Source: Roseovarius sp. EL26
GTDB taxonomy: Bacteria > Pseudomonadota > Alphaproteobacteria > Rhodobacterales > Rhodobacteraceae
NCBI RefSeq assembly: GCF_900327775.1
Contig: NZ_OUMZ01000007.1
Span: forward strand, 1,785,606 to 1,849,605
DNA length: 64,000 nt
Direction of reading: 5' to 3'
Made by a program: the position numbers and the translations under genes. Of the stretch, positions 54,092 to 63,815 are shown in pieces (within the stretch, counting starts at the first letter, position 1; every line of letters begins with the position of its first letter). The notes under the pieces are model-generated. The model saw nothing but the letters and a program-made list of their open reading frames with translations, was not told where the DNA came from and did no database searches.

Positions 54092-54781
54092 ATGCAGTTT
54101 AAACGTTACGCAATCTATTACACCCCTCCCACAAGCCCTCTGGCGACATTCGGCGCTGGTTGGCTGGGATGGGACATTGCCCTTGGTCAGCTAAACCCGC
54201 ACATCGATTGCCCGGGTTTACCCATAGACCTGCCAGAATTGACAGAAACACCACGCAAGTACGGTTTGCACGCGACCATCAAGCCGCCCTTTCGTTTAGC
54301 ACCAGATTGCACTGAAGAGGGGCTTAAATTTGAGCTTGAGAAGTTTTGCCAACAAACTTCTGCAGTCAATTTGGAGGGTTTAACGCTCAGGCCACTAGGC
54401 CGGTTTTTGGCACTCACGCCAACCGGAGACACAAGCGAAATGCACCAGATTGCGGCGCGTGTTGTGCAGCAGTTTGATAATTATCGAGCCTCTTTGACAG
54501 ATGCAGAGCTGGACCGCCGCCGATCTGGACGCCTGAGCGCAGACCAGGAAGAACGATTACTCAAGTGGGGGTATCCGCATGTAATGGATGGCTTTCGGTT
54601 TCACATGACCCTCACAGGAAAAATGCCCAAGAGGCAGCTGCCCCTTGTTCAAAAATGCCTCGCGTCATTGGCCGCACCGTTTGAGGCACCTTTAGAAATT
54701 GATGCACTCAGTCTGGTAGGTGAGGCGAAAGACGGTTTTTTCCACCTGATCACACGCTATTCGCTGGGGCCGCTCGCATAG
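54092..54781 (+). CDS. DUF1045 protein, 2H phosphoesterase-like
   Basis: Protein of 229 aa of the family called putative phosphonate metabolism protein. Two H-x-T motifs, HAT at 60-62 (YGLHATIKPPFR) and HMT at 171-173 (FRFHMTLTG), form the 2H phosphoesterase active site. Normally found among C-P lyase genes (phn), but none is here. Its last 25 bases overlap the end of the FosX gene on the other strand. Probably a phosphodiester or cyclic-phosphate hydrolase; exact substrate unknown. Confidence 0.88.
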   Translation: MQFKRYAIYYTPPTSPLATFGAGWLGWDIALGQLNPHIDCPGLPIDLPELTETPRKYGLHATIKPPFRLAPDCTEEGLKFELEKFCQQTSAVNLEGLTLRPLGRFLALTPTGDTSEMHQIAARVVQQFDNYRASLTDAELDRRRSGRLSADQEERLLKWGYPHVMDGFRFHMTLTGKMPKRQLPLVQKCLASLAAPFEAPLEIDALSLVGEAKDGFFHLITRYSLGPLA

Positions 54782-55170
54782 CGTTGTAATCTTTGTGCCA
54801 ACGTCCCGGTGTGTAATTCAAACAAGTGATTATCTGGCCCATAAAAATACAGCGACCGCCCTTCACCCTCGACCCGTGGACGAGGCGGACGCAATTCTAA
54901 CCCCAATTGTTCAATTCGGGCCTGACGATCATCAAACTCATCCTCTTCGATTTGAAATGCCACATGATTGTACGTTTTCGTGGGCAAAGACTGCCCCCAC
55001 ATCGTAGCAACCCAAACATTTCCAATCAGGAAAAATCGCTCTTCTGACAGGGAAAACTGATCATCCCCACTTTGATAGACACAACGCGCATCAAATACCG
55101 TTTCCAAAATCTGTTGCATCCGGTTCAGGTCAGACACAACAAAAGTGATATGTGACAATCCGTTACTCAT
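54757..55170 (-). CDS. fosX: FosX-type fosfomycin epoxide hydrolase
   Basis: Small vicinal-oxygen-chelate enzyme of 137 aa that opens the epoxide of fosfomycin with water. Seen in family positions: metal ligands His7 (GLSHITFVV), His69 (TYNHVAFQI) and Glu118 (NHLFELHTGT), and Glu44 in SEERFFLIG, the general base of FosX. The stretch RPRVEGEGRSLYFYGPDNH is close to the Listeria and Mesorhizobium proteins. Such chromosomal forms may serve another epoxide or phosphonate and are not proof of resistance. Tail to tail with DUF1045. Confidence 0.85.
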   Translation of the reverse strand: MSNGLSHITFVVSDLNRMQQILETVFDARCVYQSGDDQFSLSEERFFLIGNVWVATMWGQSLPTKTYNHVAFQIEEDEFDDRQARIEQLGLELRPPRPRVEGEGRSLYFYGPDNHLFELHTGTLAQRLQRYASGPSE

Positions 55171-55280
55171 CTTGTTACCCTGCCCCAGCCAACGCCTTGA
55201 CGATAGCCCTGATCAACTATTTCTCACTCACAATCGTTACTGGGGTTGCCGATCAACATACGCCTACGTATTGATTGCAC

Positions 55281-55814
55281 ATGCGAAACGCGAATGCCCA
55301 ACGTCTTACTACAAAAGACTGGATCGACGCTGGCTTTGCCGCGCTCTCCACTGGGGGTCATGATTTCTTAAAGGCCGAACCTCTGGCACGCCGTATCGGC
55401 ACCACCAAGGGGTCGTTTTATTGGCATTTCAAGGATGTGCCCACCTATCATCAAATTCTGTTGGAAGATTGGGAAAGCCGCCTAGCAACGCCGCCACCAA
55501 ATTCAGGTACCAACCCTGTCTCGCAACTGCGCAGCTTCGTGCAGTCACTGGTAGAACAGTCCGCCCGTCTTGACGCTGCCATACGAGCTTGGGGCGCGGC
55601 ATCGCCCTTAGTACAGGCCAGCTTGATGCGTGTCGATGAAGGCCGTTTGATGTACCTACAATCATTGCTGAGTCAAATTGGGGTGACCAACCCCGAAATG
55701 GCGCGCATCATCTATGCCGCAGCCATTGGCATGACGTCACTACCCGCGCGGGGCACCGCCACAGATCAAGACGCCATCGGTTCTTTGGTTGATTTAGTTT
55801 TGGCGCTCAGATGA
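55281..55814 (+). CDS. TetR-family transcriptional regulator
   Basis: Regulator of 177 aa. N-terminal helix-turn-helix: DWIDAGFAALSTGGHDFLKA, then EPLARRIGTTKGSFYWHFKD (about 30-50), the TetR signature. The C-terminal ligand domain is not recognisable by motif. Start at ATG 55281. Translationally coupled (ATGA) to a small lipoprotein gene. Its target is unknown; the divergent fosX gene is a candidate. Confidence 0.88.
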   Translation: MRNANAQRLTTKDWIDAGFAALSTGGHDFLKAEPLARRIGTTKGSFYWHFKDVPTYHQILLEDWESRLATPPPNSGTNPVSQLRSFVQSLVEQSARLDAAIRAWGAASPLVQASLMRVDEGRLMYLQSLLSQIGVTNPEMARIIYAAAIGMTSLPARGTATDQDAIGSLVDLVLALR

Positions 55815-56209
55815 TGCTTTCGCGCGCTGTCCTCGCATTTGTCTTGCTCGCGGCTTTGACGCAATGCGCCAGTGACGAAACGCTCGCAGCTTATGGCGGT
55901 GCTGAGGCAACTTGGCATCTGCGCGACATTGATGGTGAACCCAGCCAAACAAACGCGACTTTGCTGTTCCCCGCACCAGGCGTGGTTTCAGGTTCCGGCC
56001 CCTGCAATAGCTACCACGGCCAGCAAACTGCGCCTTATCCATGGTTCGAAGCCAAAAACATCAGCACCACAAAACGCGCGTGCCCAGATCTGGCTGCAGA
56101 GGGGCGATATCTTAAATCACTCCGCGCGATGACCTTGTCTGAAATCGCTGGCGATACTCTCATCCTCAGCAATGATGCTGGGCGTGAAATGATCTTTCAG
56201 GCGCAGTGA
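55811..56209 (+). CDS. META-domain lipoprotein (HslJ-like)
   Basis: Protein of 132 aa with a lipoprotein signal ([12 protein letters not shown]; Cys19) and a META domain: [33 protein letters not shown] and [20 protein letters not shown], the typical three-part pattern of HslJ/META. HslJ is linked to heat and novobiocin tolerance in E. coli, with no biochemistry. Overlaps the TetR stop (ATGA) and, at its own end, recO on the other strand by 13 bases. Confidence 0.85.
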   Translation: MMLSRAVLAFVLLAALTQCASDETLAAYGGAEATWHLRDIDGEPSQTNATLLFPAPGVVSGSGPCNSYHGQQTAPYPWFEAKNISTTKRACPDLAAEGRYLKSLRAMTLSEIAGDTLILSNDAGREMIFQAQ

Positions 56210-56931
56210 TTTTGCGCAAACCGGTCGACAAAGCGCTGCCGGGCATCAGGCAGAGGTTTATTGCCGATTTCCGGGGCCAAATGATTTTGTAGGAAATGCC
56301 CAGTGACCTCAAACCCTTGTGCGATCTCTGCATCCGGTGCCGGACCATGTCCCATCAGACATTGCGGCAGCGGCAATAGTCGATCCGCCCAGTCCCCTGC
56401 CCCTTTTCGCGAGACTGCCCTTCCTGTTCGGGGAGAAATGTAACTCAGGTCATTGGCTCGCGCTCCTTCGACCGCGCAAGACGACAGATCGAGACCAAAA
56501 CCCATGTCTTCTAACAAAGCCAACTCCCACTGCAAGTAAGCCAATGGCCAGACCTCGCGCTGACCCAACAGATTGAGCAAAGTCTGAGTGCGTTCATACA
56601 GCCGCGCATGCACCTCACGCTCTGGCAGGCAAAACAAAAGCAGCGCCGTCACCGCATTCAACCCCGCAAGGCTCAACCGGTCATTCATCGATTGCGAAGC
56701 GCGCGACTGCTCCAATTCGGCTTGAAACGTGCCGATGTGATCCTCAAGTCGGGCGCGCCACATCAGATCAAGCTGCGCCCCGGGCTGCAACACCGGCGCC
56801 ATTTTGCGCGACGTGCCCCCGCGCACCACGCCCGCATGACGGCCACGGGTCGGGGTGAACACCTCGATGATCGCGGCGTTTTCCCCATGCGTCCGGCTGG
56901 ACAGCAATATACCTGTATCTCGCCACTCCAT
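56197..56931 (-). CDS. recO: DNA repair protein RecO
   Basis: Recombination mediator that loads RecA on SSB-coated DNA. 244 aa, normal length. Seen: N-terminal OB fold [40 protein letters not shown], and the helical C-terminal part [20 protein letters not shown], the RecO signature. The zinc motif is reduced to single cysteines. Part of the minus-strand housekeeping block; the neighbours DUF1491, era and rnc are the classic alphaproteobacterial order. Confidence 0.93.
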   Translation of the reverse strand: MEWRDTGILLSSRTHGENAAIIEVFTPTRGRHAGVVRGGTSRKMAPVLQPGAQLDLMWRARLEDHIGTFQAELEQSRASQSMNDRLSLAGLNAVTALLLFCLPEREVHARLYERTQTLLNLLGQREVWPLAYLQWELALLEDMGFGLDLSSCAVEGARANDLSYISPRTGRAVSRKGAGDWADRLLPLPQCLMGHGPAPDAEIAQGFEVTGHFLQNHLAPEIGNKPLPDARQRFVDRFAQNHCA

Positions 56932-57029
56932 GCGCGGCCCTCAAAGTTTCCAGCATTGGATACCAGTTTTCAAACGCAGGCAAGCTGCATCACATGTCTC
57001 AAAATTAGATTAGCGCTGGGCGACACTGA

Positions 57030-57362
57030 TTAATAAGCTAAACCCGATTGATCCAGCAAGTGCCGCCCTGCACGATCTTCGACCTCGATCACCCATAGGT
57101 CGGGATCAAAACTGCGCTGGCGTTTGATGGCTTCATCGACCTCAGTTTCAGCACCTTCGGACAGCACCATCCACTGGCGTTCGCCGCTCATCAAATCAAA
57201 ACTGCGCTGATAAGCCTGCGCCTGTCCATCCAGCGTGTTCAGTTTGACCAAAACCGCGCCAGCCGTATTATCACCATGGGCGACAACAAAGGCCGGAATA
57301 TCGGTCAGTCGTAGACGCGTCATATAGGCTTGCACCCAAAACTCCGCCGTCAGGCGACTCAT
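57030..57362 (-). CDS. DUF1491 family protein
   Basis: Protein of 110 aa with the family pattern RLTAEFWVQAYMTRLRL (3-19), AVLVKLNTLDGQAQAYQRSF and SFDPDLWVIEVEDRAGRHLL. Found between era and recO across alphaproteobacteria; function unknown. Its start overlaps the stop of era (ATGA), so it is translated from the era transcript. Confidence 0.9.
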   Translation of the reverse strand: MSRLTAEFWVQAYMTRLRLTDIPAFVVAHGDNTAGAVLVKLNTLDGQAQAYQRSFDLMSGERQWMVLSEGAETEVDEAIKRQRSFDPDLWVIEVEDRAGRHLLDQSGLAY

Positions 57363-58267
57363 GCATTGCCGTCCTTGAAGTTGAGTCCCATCTCAGAATA
57401 CCGCTCGGCTTCATTGAGCCAGTTTGGACGCACTTTGACCTGACAGAACAAGTGAATACGGCGGCCAAGGAATTCCTGCAGTTCTTCGCGCGCGGCTTTG
57501 CTAACCGCTTTCATCGTCTCACCTTTGTGACCCAGAATGATGCCCTTATGGCCGTCACGGGCGACATAGATCACCTGATCAATTCGGGCGGACCCATCTT
57601 TGCGCTCTTCCCAGTTTTCGGTCTCAACGGTCAGTTGATAAGGCAGTTCCTGATGCAGGCGTAGAGTCAGTTTTTCGCGGGTCATTTCTGCGGCAATCAT
57701 CCGCAATGGCAGATCAGCAATCTGATCCTCGGGGTAGAGCCACGGGCCTTCAGGCAGTTGCTCCGCCAACCAATGGCGTAGGACATCCACGCCGTAGCCT
57801 TTCTCGGCTGAAATCATAAATGTTTCAGCAAAATCAAACTGTTCATTCAGCTTCTCAGTCAGAGCCAGCAATGCTTCGGCTTTGACGCGATCGATTTTGT
57901 TGATCGCCAGCGCAACTTTGCGGCCTTTGGTGACATCACCCAGGCCCTCAAGAATACTTTGCACGCCTTCGGTGATGTCGCGATGGGCCTCGACCAAGAG
58001 CACAACCACATCCGCATCCGCCGCTCCACCCCAAGCTGCGGCAACCATCGCACGATCCAATCGGCGACGTGGGCGAAACAAGCCGGGCGTGTCGACAAAC
58101 ACCAACTGGCTCTCGCCCTCAAGCGCCACGCCACGAATACGCGCACGGGTGGTTTGCACCTTATGCGTCACAATACTGACCTTCGCCCCAACCATCCGGT
58201 TAAGAAGCGTGGATTTACCTGCGTTCGGTTCTCCGATCAGGGCAATAAATCCGGCGCGTGTGCTCAT
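57359..58267 (-). CDS. era: GTPase Era
   Basis: Essential GTPase for 16S rRNA maturation. 302 aa. G1 GEPNAGKS (12-19), G3 DTPGLF, G4 NKID and the KH domain near the C-terminus (GHKGETMKAVSKAAREEL). rnc lies upstream but is separated here by the multicopper oxidase gene on the opposite strand, so the usual rnc-era operon is broken. Binds the 3' end of 16S rRNA before late cleavage. Confidence 0.95.
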   Translation of the reverse strand: MSTRAGFIALIGEPNAGKSTLLNRMVGAKVSIVTHKVQTTRARIRGVALEGESQLVFVDTPGLFRPRRRLDRAMVAAAWGGAADADVVVLLVEAHRDITEGVQSILEGLGDVTKGRKVALAINKIDRVKAEALLALTEKLNEQFDFAETFMISAEKGYGVDVLRHWLAEQLPEGPWLYPEDQIADLPLRMIAAEMTREKLTLRLHQELPYQLTVETENWEERKDGSARIDQVIYVARDGHKGIILGHKGETMKAVSKAAREELQEFLGRRIHLFCQVKVRPNWLNEAERYSEMGLNFKDGNA

Positions 58268-58475
58268 GTTTTCGGCTCCTGTGTTAAGCGCTATGCCCTA
58301 CAGCAGTTTATCATAGCAGGCCAGAGGCCAATTTTAGGCAGCAAAGTCACAACACGCATTGCACACCCCTGAATATTCATGACACAATAGAGTGGTACGT
58401 TGGGCACCGTACTCTCATAAATCCCTGCCAGCCATACGCCAGCAGCCTGCCCACATCACCAACGAGGACACGGCT

Positions 58476-59861
58476 ATGAACCGCCGCACTTTCCTACTGG
58501 GATCCGCTGCAATGGCAGGCACGACCTGTCTGGCGAACACGTTTCAGGGACGAGCTTCCCCAATCACATATGATATGACCATTCAGCCTGCGATCTATCA
58601 ATTTGGCGCGCAGACCACTCATGGGTTGGTTAGCCTATCACCGGATGCGCCCCCGCCCGTAATATACGGCAAACAGGGCGTACCATTGTGCTTGGCAGTG
58701 ACAAACTCCATGCCCGATTATACCGCGATGCACTGGCACGGCATGCGGATTGACAATCAGATGGACGGCGTCCCCTACTTAACGCAACTACCTATGGGTC
58801 AGAATGATCAATTCGTCTACGAATTCACCCCGCCAGATGCTGGTACTTATTGGTATCACCCACATTGCATGACTATGTCACAAATGGCGCATGGCTTAAC
58901 CGGGGCCCTGATCATCGAAGAGGCAAACGCCCCTGAATTCGATGCCGATCAGGTGGTAAACCTACGTGATTTCCGCCTGAATGATGACGGCAGCCTTTTG
59001 CCATCCTACACCGCACGTGGAGCAGCGCGAGCCGGGACATTTGGCAACGTTCAAACTGCAAACTGGTATCGCTCGCCAAGTTACGACCACCCCTGTGGTG
59101 GGTTGGTACGGCTGCGTGTGCTGAACACCGATACCACCCGAATTTACAAACTGCACCTTGATACAACTGACGCCCGTATCATCGCTTGGGATGGCCACCC
59201 AACTGACCTGAACCTGCCGCTACCAACCCCCGAAGAACCGCTTCTGCTAGGGCCGGGGCAGCGGGTTGATTTTGCGGTTCAGATGCCATCTGGCGAAGGG
59301 GAATCTATCACGCTGATGGCAAAATTTCCCGGTGTCGCAGCACGTCCAATGGCGCAATTGAGGGCCGTGGGCAATGATTTGAGACGGGATCTACGTGACC
59401 TGCCCCGCCTGCCCGCCAACCCCGTTTCCATGCCAGACCTGAGCACGGCCCAGCCCCATGAGTTTATCTTTGGTTGGAGCCCGGAGGGCACAGCTCCAAA
59501 TGACGGTTATTGCGGATCCCTCGGCTACACGTTCTGGTCCATTAATCGCACCCCGTGGTCGGGGGATGCGGCCAAAGGCACCGGCCCATTGGCCACGTTG
59601 GAACACGGCCGTAGCTATATCCTACGCCTGCGCAATGAGTCACCAAATCTGCATCCGATCCACCTGCACGGACTGGCGTTTGTGCCGCTGAGATCCAATC
59701 TGCGACAGCTACCGGCGCTGTTCACAGACACATTATTGTTGCTTAAGGATGAGATCGTGGACATCGCCCTTGTTGCCGACAATCCCGGCGACTGGGCGTT
59801 TCACTGCCATGTGATTGAACACCAAAAAACCGGGCTTGCCGGGTATATCAGCGTGGTTTGA
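58476..59861 (+). CDS. multicopper oxidase
   Basis: Periplasmic copper enzyme of 461 aa. Tat signal MNRRTFLLGS with a hydrophobic stretch to about 25. Copper ligands in pairs: HWHG (86-89), YWYHPHC (126-131), HPIHLHG near 400 and HCHVIEHQ near the C-terminus (type 1 Cys in the last). Resembles laccase/CueO-like enzymes: metal (copper) oxidation or phenol oxidation are possible. GAGGACA before the ATG. It sits between era and rnc, both on the other strand, so it looks like an insertion into a conserved operon. Confidence 0.88.
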   Translation: MNRRTFLLGSAAMAGTTCLANTFQGRASPITYDMTIQPAIYQFGAQTTHGLVSLSPDAPPPVIYGKQGVPLCLAVTNSMPDYTAMHWHGMRIDNQMDGVPYLTQLPMGQNDQFVYEFTPPDAGTYWYHPHCMTMSQMAHGLTGALIIEEANAPEFDADQVVNLRDFRLNDDGSLLPSYTARGAARAGTFGNVQTANWYRSPSYDHPCGGLVRLRVLNTDTTRIYKLHLDTTDARIIAWDGHPTDLNLPLPTPEEPLLLGPGQRVDFAVQMPSGEGESITLMAKFPGVAARPMAQLRAVGNDLRRDLRDLPRLPANPVSMPDLSTAQPHEFIFGWSPEGTAPNDGYCGSLGYTFWSINRTPWSGDAAKGTGPLATLEHGRSYILRLRNESPNLHPIHLHGLAFVPLRSNLRQLPALFTDTLLLLKDEIVDIALVADNPGDWAFHCHVIEHQKTGLAGYISVV

Positions 59862-60539
59862 TCAGCCCAGGCTGGACAATAGCGCTTGCGCTGCGGCCTG
59901 CTCTGCCTGCCGCTTCGACCCGGCTGAGGCGATTTGACGTTCGCCAGATTTCAACCGCGCCTCTATGGTGAATTGCGGCGCATGATCGGGCCCTGAACGT
60001 GCCACCTGAATATATTCTGGTGGCGGCAATGCGCGCGCTTGCGCCCATTCCTGCAGGGCAGTTTTAGCATCACGCGCATCCGCTTTAACCGTCTTGACGC
60101 GACCTCCCCAGAGATGCAGCACGGTTGCTTTGGCAGGTTCAAAACCAGCATCGCGATAGACCGCGGCAATCACCGCTTCCATCGCATCCCCCAACAAGGC
60201 CAGCTTACGTCGCCCCCCTGACAACATCTCAGATCGGCCCAACTTAAGCACCTTGCCCAAATCAATCTCCTGCGCCACTTCAGCACAGGTTTCCTTGCGC
60301 ACCAAGGCGTTGAACCGCGGTGCCAATTGCCCTTCGCTGGCGGCTCGATCATGTTCCAGAACTGCCTCAGCCATAACCAAGCCCAGAACGCGATCTCCAA
60401 GAAATTCGAGCCGTTGATTGTCATCACGCGTTGGCGATGACATTGACGAATGCGTAACGGCACGCACCAGTAATTCTGGGTCGGAAAATTCATACCCCAA
60501 TCGCGCCTCAAAGGCTTTCAGATCAGCGGATAGTTTCAC
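59862..60539 (-). CDS. rnc: ribonuclease III
   Basis: Endonuclease for double-stranded RNA (rRNA precursors). 225 aa. RNase III signature [20 protein letters not shown] with the catalytic acids; [18 protein letters not shown], second site; C-terminal dsRNA-binding domain with [20 protein letters not shown]. Its ATG overlaps the stop of lepB (ATGA). Confidence 0.95.
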   Translation of the reverse strand: MKLSADLKAFEARLGYEFSDPELLVRAVTHSSMSSPTRDDNQRLEFLGDRVLGLVMAEAVLEHDRAASEGQLAPRFNALVRKETCAEVAQEIDLGKVLKLGRSEMLSGGRRKLALLGDAMEAVIAAVYRDAGFEPAKATVLHLWGGRVKTVKADARDAKTALQEWAQARALPPPEYIQVARSGPDHAPQFTIEARLKSGERQIASAGSKRQAEQAAAQALLSSLG

Positions 60540-61372
60540 TCCAACCCCTTAAAGAAACGATCACCTCGCCATGTCCAGAAGAACAGCATTGAGCGACCCG
60601 CCGAAGAAAAGATCACCCGATCAGCACGGCCAACAAGGTTTTCATAGGGCACCATACCGACGCCGCCAACAGCTTGAGGGAAACGCGAGTCGGTCGAGTT
60701 ATCACGGTTATCACCCATGAAAAAGTAATGCCCCTCCGGCACGACAAATACGCCCGTATTGTCAGAACGTTGAGTGCCGATATTCAAAATGTCGTAAGAC
60801 ACGCCATTGGGCAATGTTTCGCGCTCGCGTGACTTACGGCAAATAGCGCCCTCGGCGATCACCCGGTTTTCGCAGCGCGGGCGGGATCTGATCGGGCCTT
60901 GCGGTTCATAAATTTCTTCAAAGACGCCTGCGTCTTCGCGTTTGACCGCTTCGTCATTGAGATACAAGACACCGTCTTTCACCTGCACGCGGTCGCCCGG
61001 CGTGCCAATCAGGCGTTTGATAAAATCAGCGCCGGTGACAGGGTGGCGGAAAACAATGATATCGCCGCGCTCTGGTTCACCACCCATGATACGGGTGTTG
61101 TCGCCGTCCAAAAATCCACAGATATCGGCAGCATCGATGTTAACGCCAATACGTTGGATCCGAATAGTGGGACAGGACGCATAGGAATAGCCATATGCCA
61201 TTTTGTTTACAAAGAGGAAATCACCGACCAGCAATGTGTCTTTCATCGACCCCGACGGGATCCAGAAGGGCTGAAACAAAATCGTGCGGAAAATACCGGC
61301 GATAATCAGCGCCCAAAAGACCGTCTTGATGGTTTCAAGTATCGCGCTGCCTTTTTTTTCTTCTGTCGCCAT
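60536..61372 (-). CDS. lepB: signal peptidase I
   Basis: Membrane protease that removes signal peptides of Sec and Tat exports. 278 aa. N-terminal membrane segment (about 14-34, [17 protein letters not shown]), catalytic Ser42 in [14 protein letters not shown] and Lys119 in [11 protein letters not shown], then [17 protein letters not shown]. Start at ATG 61372; a TTG seven codons upstream is in frame. Translationally coupled to rnc. Confidence 0.95.
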   Translation of the reverse strand: MATEEKKGSAILETIKTVFWALIIAGIFRTILFQPFWIPSGSMKDTLLVGDFLFVNKMAYGYSYASCPTIRIQRIGVNIDAADICGFLDGDNTRIMGGEPERGDIIVFRHPVTGADFIKRLIGTPGDRVQVKDGVLYLNDEAVKREDAGVFEEIYEPQGPIRSRPRCENRVIAEGAICRKSRERETLPNGVSYDILNIGTQRSDNTGVFVVPEGHYFFMGDNRDNSTDSRFPQAVGGVGMVPYENLVGRADRVIFSSAGRSMLFFWTWRGDRFFKGLE

Positions 61373-61463
61373 CGAAAAAATCTCCGTCCTCAATACAAGC
61401 GCTACATGCGGCGTGGCGCGTCAGGTGTCAAGTTGTGCGCCTGAACCTTTGTGTGACCTGTTG

Positions 61464-61868
61464 TCATCCAGATTTTGGCCGGGCTTCGATCACCACAAAA
61501 GCCTGCGCCCATGGGTGATCATCCGTCAACGTAACATGGATTATGGCTTCATGCCCGGTGGGGGTCATTTCGCTCAACCGGTCCGCGGCCCAGCCTGTAA
61601 CCTGCATCATCGGTTGCCCCGTTTCCAGATTGGTCACAGCCATATCCTGCCAAGAGATCCCCATGGCCAGACCAGTGCCCAAGGCCTTAGAGCAGGCCTC
61701 TTTCGCGGCCCAGCGTTTGGCATAGGTGCCGACACTGTCACGACGGCGCTCGGCTTTGGCGCGCTCGGCTTCTGTAAAAACACGGGTTTTGAATCGGTCA
61801 CCAAACCGTTCTATCGTCTTGCCGATCCGTTCGATATTGGCCAGATCGCTACCGATGCCCAAAATCAT
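61464..61868 (-). CDS. acpS: holo-[acyl-carrier-protein] synthase
   Basis: Transfers phosphopantetheine to acyl carrier protein. 134 aa. Metal-binding Asp8 in [13 protein letters not shown], and the second signature [15 protein letters not shown] with its glutamate. Between pdxJ and lepB, the common alphaproteobacterial order pdxJ-acpS-lepB-rnc-era. Confidence 0.95.
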   Translation of the reverse strand: MILGIGSDLANIERIGKTIERFGDRFKTRVFTEAERAKAERRRDSVGTYAKRWAAKEACSKALGTGLAMGISWQDMAVTNLETGQPMMQVTGWAADRLSEMTPTGHEAIIHVTLTDDHPWAQAFVVIEARPKSG

Positions 61869-61878
61869 CTACGCCTCA

Positions 61879-62316
61879 TCACTTTGATTTGTCGCGGTCT
61901 TGCATCAAGGTCAGCTGGTTACCAGCCCCCAAATTGTAAAAGAACCAGTTGCAGATCAGATAGCCACCAGCATAGATTCCCAATAAAATCAGAAACTGCT
62001 TTGACAAAGCCGGTGCGATGGCGAGTTTGGCAAATTCAGGTAGTATAGCCCCAGCACCGTAGGCCAGAACCACATTCAACCCAGTAGCTAATGCTGCAGC
62101 GATCCAAGCAAAGCCCCATACCTGCCCCGAGTTTGGTTTAACTTTTTGAGTCTTCGCCCACCTTTGCCCTTCGATCACGGCAGCAATCATCGCAGGCACC
62201 ATCAATTGCGCAGACGATCCAATGCCACTGGTCACATTCTGTTTCAGCACTGAGACAAGCACCCCTGTGCCCAGTGCCGTAACCACGAAAACGCAGGCGT
62301 AACGTAACCAGATCAT
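61879..62316 (-). CDS. ABZJ_00895-like membrane protein
   Basis: Protein of 145 aa with four hydrophobic segments: about 4-24, 32-48, 68-92 and 105-127. Resembles the ABZJ_00895 family of unknown function. It overlaps pdxJ by four bases (ATGA) and is followed ten bases later by acpS, so it is translated as part of this operon, although the usual order lacks it. Confidence 0.7.
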   Translation of the reverse strand: MIWLRYACVFVVTALGTGVLVSVLKQNVTSGIGSSAQLMVPAMIAAVIEGQRWAKTQKVKPNSGQVWGFAWIAAALATGLNVVLAYGAGAILPEFAKLAIAPALSKQFLILLGIYAGGYLICNWFFYNLGAGNQLTLMQDRDKSK

Positions 62317-63083
62317 ACAGCAGACCGATATTCGTCGCCGCGAGCTTCGTCCATCAGGCGGCGCATTTCAGCCATTGCAGGCTGAAGCCCCAAAAAGATC
62401 GCCTCACCAATAAGAAAATGTCCGATGTTCAGCTCCATCACCTCTGGGAAAGCCGCAATCGGCTTCACACAATCATACGTCAGCCCATGACCTGCGTGCA
62501 CTTCAAGTCCTAACGAATGCGCATAGGCAGACATCTCGCGCAGCATTTTCAATTCGTGATCGCGTTCTTCAAAACGCCCTTCGGCATGGGCATCACAATA
62601 TGCTCCTGTGTGCAGCTCAATTACCTCAGCCCCAATACGGTGTGCAGCTTCGATTTGTTTGCGGTCAGCCGCGATAAAAATCGACACCCGGCTGCCGGCT
62701 TCACGCAAAGGCGCTATGAAATGTGCCAGACGGTTCTCCTCGCGCGCCACTTCCAGCCCGCCTTCAGTTGTGCGTTCTTCGCGTTTCTCTGGCACGATAC
62801 ACACCGCATGCGGCTTATGGCGCAGGGCAATGTCCTGCATTTCTTCTGTGGCGGCCATCTCAAAATTCAGCGGCACGCTCAGCGCATCCATCAAACCATC
62901 AATATCAGCGTCTGAGATATGACGGCGATCTTCACGCAGGTGCGCAGTGATACCATCCGCACCCGCAGTTTCAGCCAGCTTGGCCGCACGAACTGGGTCA
63001 GGATACATCCCGCCGCGCGCATTACGCACCGTAGCCACGTGATCGATGTTGATCCCAAGTCGTAGATCACCCAAGCCCTGCAT
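62313..63083 (-). CDS. pdxJ: pyridoxine 5'-phosphate synthase
   Basis: Last enzyme of the DXP-dependent vitamin B6 pathway. 256 aa. [17 protein letters not shown] (active site), [20 protein letters not shown], and [13 protein letters not shown], all PdxJ motifs. Start at ATG 63083. First gene of the pdxJ-ABZJ-acpS-lepB-rnc series. Confidence 0.95.
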   Translation of the reverse strand: MQGLGDLRLGINIDHVATVRNARGGMYPDPVRAAKLAETAGADGITAHLREDRRHISDADIDGLMDALSVPLNFEMAATEEMQDIALRHKPHAVCIVPEKREERTTEGGLEVAREENRLAHFIAPLREAGSRVSIFIAADRKQIEAAHRIGAEVIELHTGAYCDAHAEGRFEERDHELKMLREMSAYAHSLGLEVHAGHGLTYDCVKPIAAFPEVMELNIGHFLIGEAIFLGLQPAMAEMRRLMDEARGDEYRSAV

Positions 63084-63133
63084 ATTCTTTCCTTCCCTGC
63101 CAAGTGCCTAATTCTGGCCGAATCTCTTGCAGA

Positions 63134-63790
63134 CTAGTCCTGTTTCGTCCGTCCGTCAGCCTTGGAAGCGGCTTTTTCTTTCAGGGCCGCAAGTTTTGTT
63201 TTTATCACGCCCTTGCGCCGTTTCTGATAGGCCTGAATCAAGGGCAAGCTGACATAATATCCTGCAAAAGCAGCGATCAATCCGGGGAGAATTCCACCGA
63301 CCAGATAGGGCAAGAAAATCTCGTGATAAAATTCTGACAGGCGTGTCCAGTCAGCATTGGCTTCCGTTATTCCCGCCCAGATGTTCCAAAAAAATTCCTT
63401 GATAGCTTCCCAAAAAATCCGGGCTAGCCCCTCGTCCACTTCCGTCGGCATCGGGCGACCCAACACATAATGCCCAAATCGCAGGGAAACGGTGACAATG
63501 ACAGGAAAAGTCAACGGATTGCCTACAAAGGTAGATAACAACGACGCAACCAGATTGCCGCGAATAAGCCATGCCAGCCCAGCTGCCAGAAAGAAATGTA
63601 GCCCAAAAAATGGCGTGAAGGTTACGAGAATTCCAGAGAAAATACCCCGCGCAATTCGATGTGGCGGATCAGGTAGACGTCGTACCCGGTGTTTTACATA
63701 GTGAAAGCCACGCGCCCAGCCGCCTTTAGGCCACACGAAATCTGTGACCGCTTTCCACAGGGGACGTTTGTCTCGTCTTTTGAAGACCAC
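63134..63790 (-). CDS. DUF2062 membrane protein
   Basis: Protein of 218 aa with the DUF2062 pattern: SPHRIARG-like DPPHRIARGIFSGILVTFTP and FFGLHFFLAAGLAWLIRGNL, LSTFVGNPLTFPVIVTVS, and a final membrane helix and basic tail. Begins at GTG 63790 with AGGAG. Lies between rsh and pdxJ; role unknown. Confidence 0.88.
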   Translation of the reverse strand: MVFKRRDKRPLWKAVTDFVWPKGGWARGFHYVKHRVRRLPDPPHRIARGIFSGILVTFTPFFGLHFFLAAGLAWLIRGNLVASLLSTFVGNPLTFPVIVTVSLRFGHYVLGRPMPTEVDEGLARIFWEAIKEFFWNIWAGITEANADWTRLSEFYHEIFLPYLVGGILPGLIAAFAGYYVSLPLIQAYQKRRKGVIKTKLAALKEKAASKADGRTKQD

Positions 63791-63815
63791 TGAGGGGCTC
63801 CTGGTTGATTACTTG

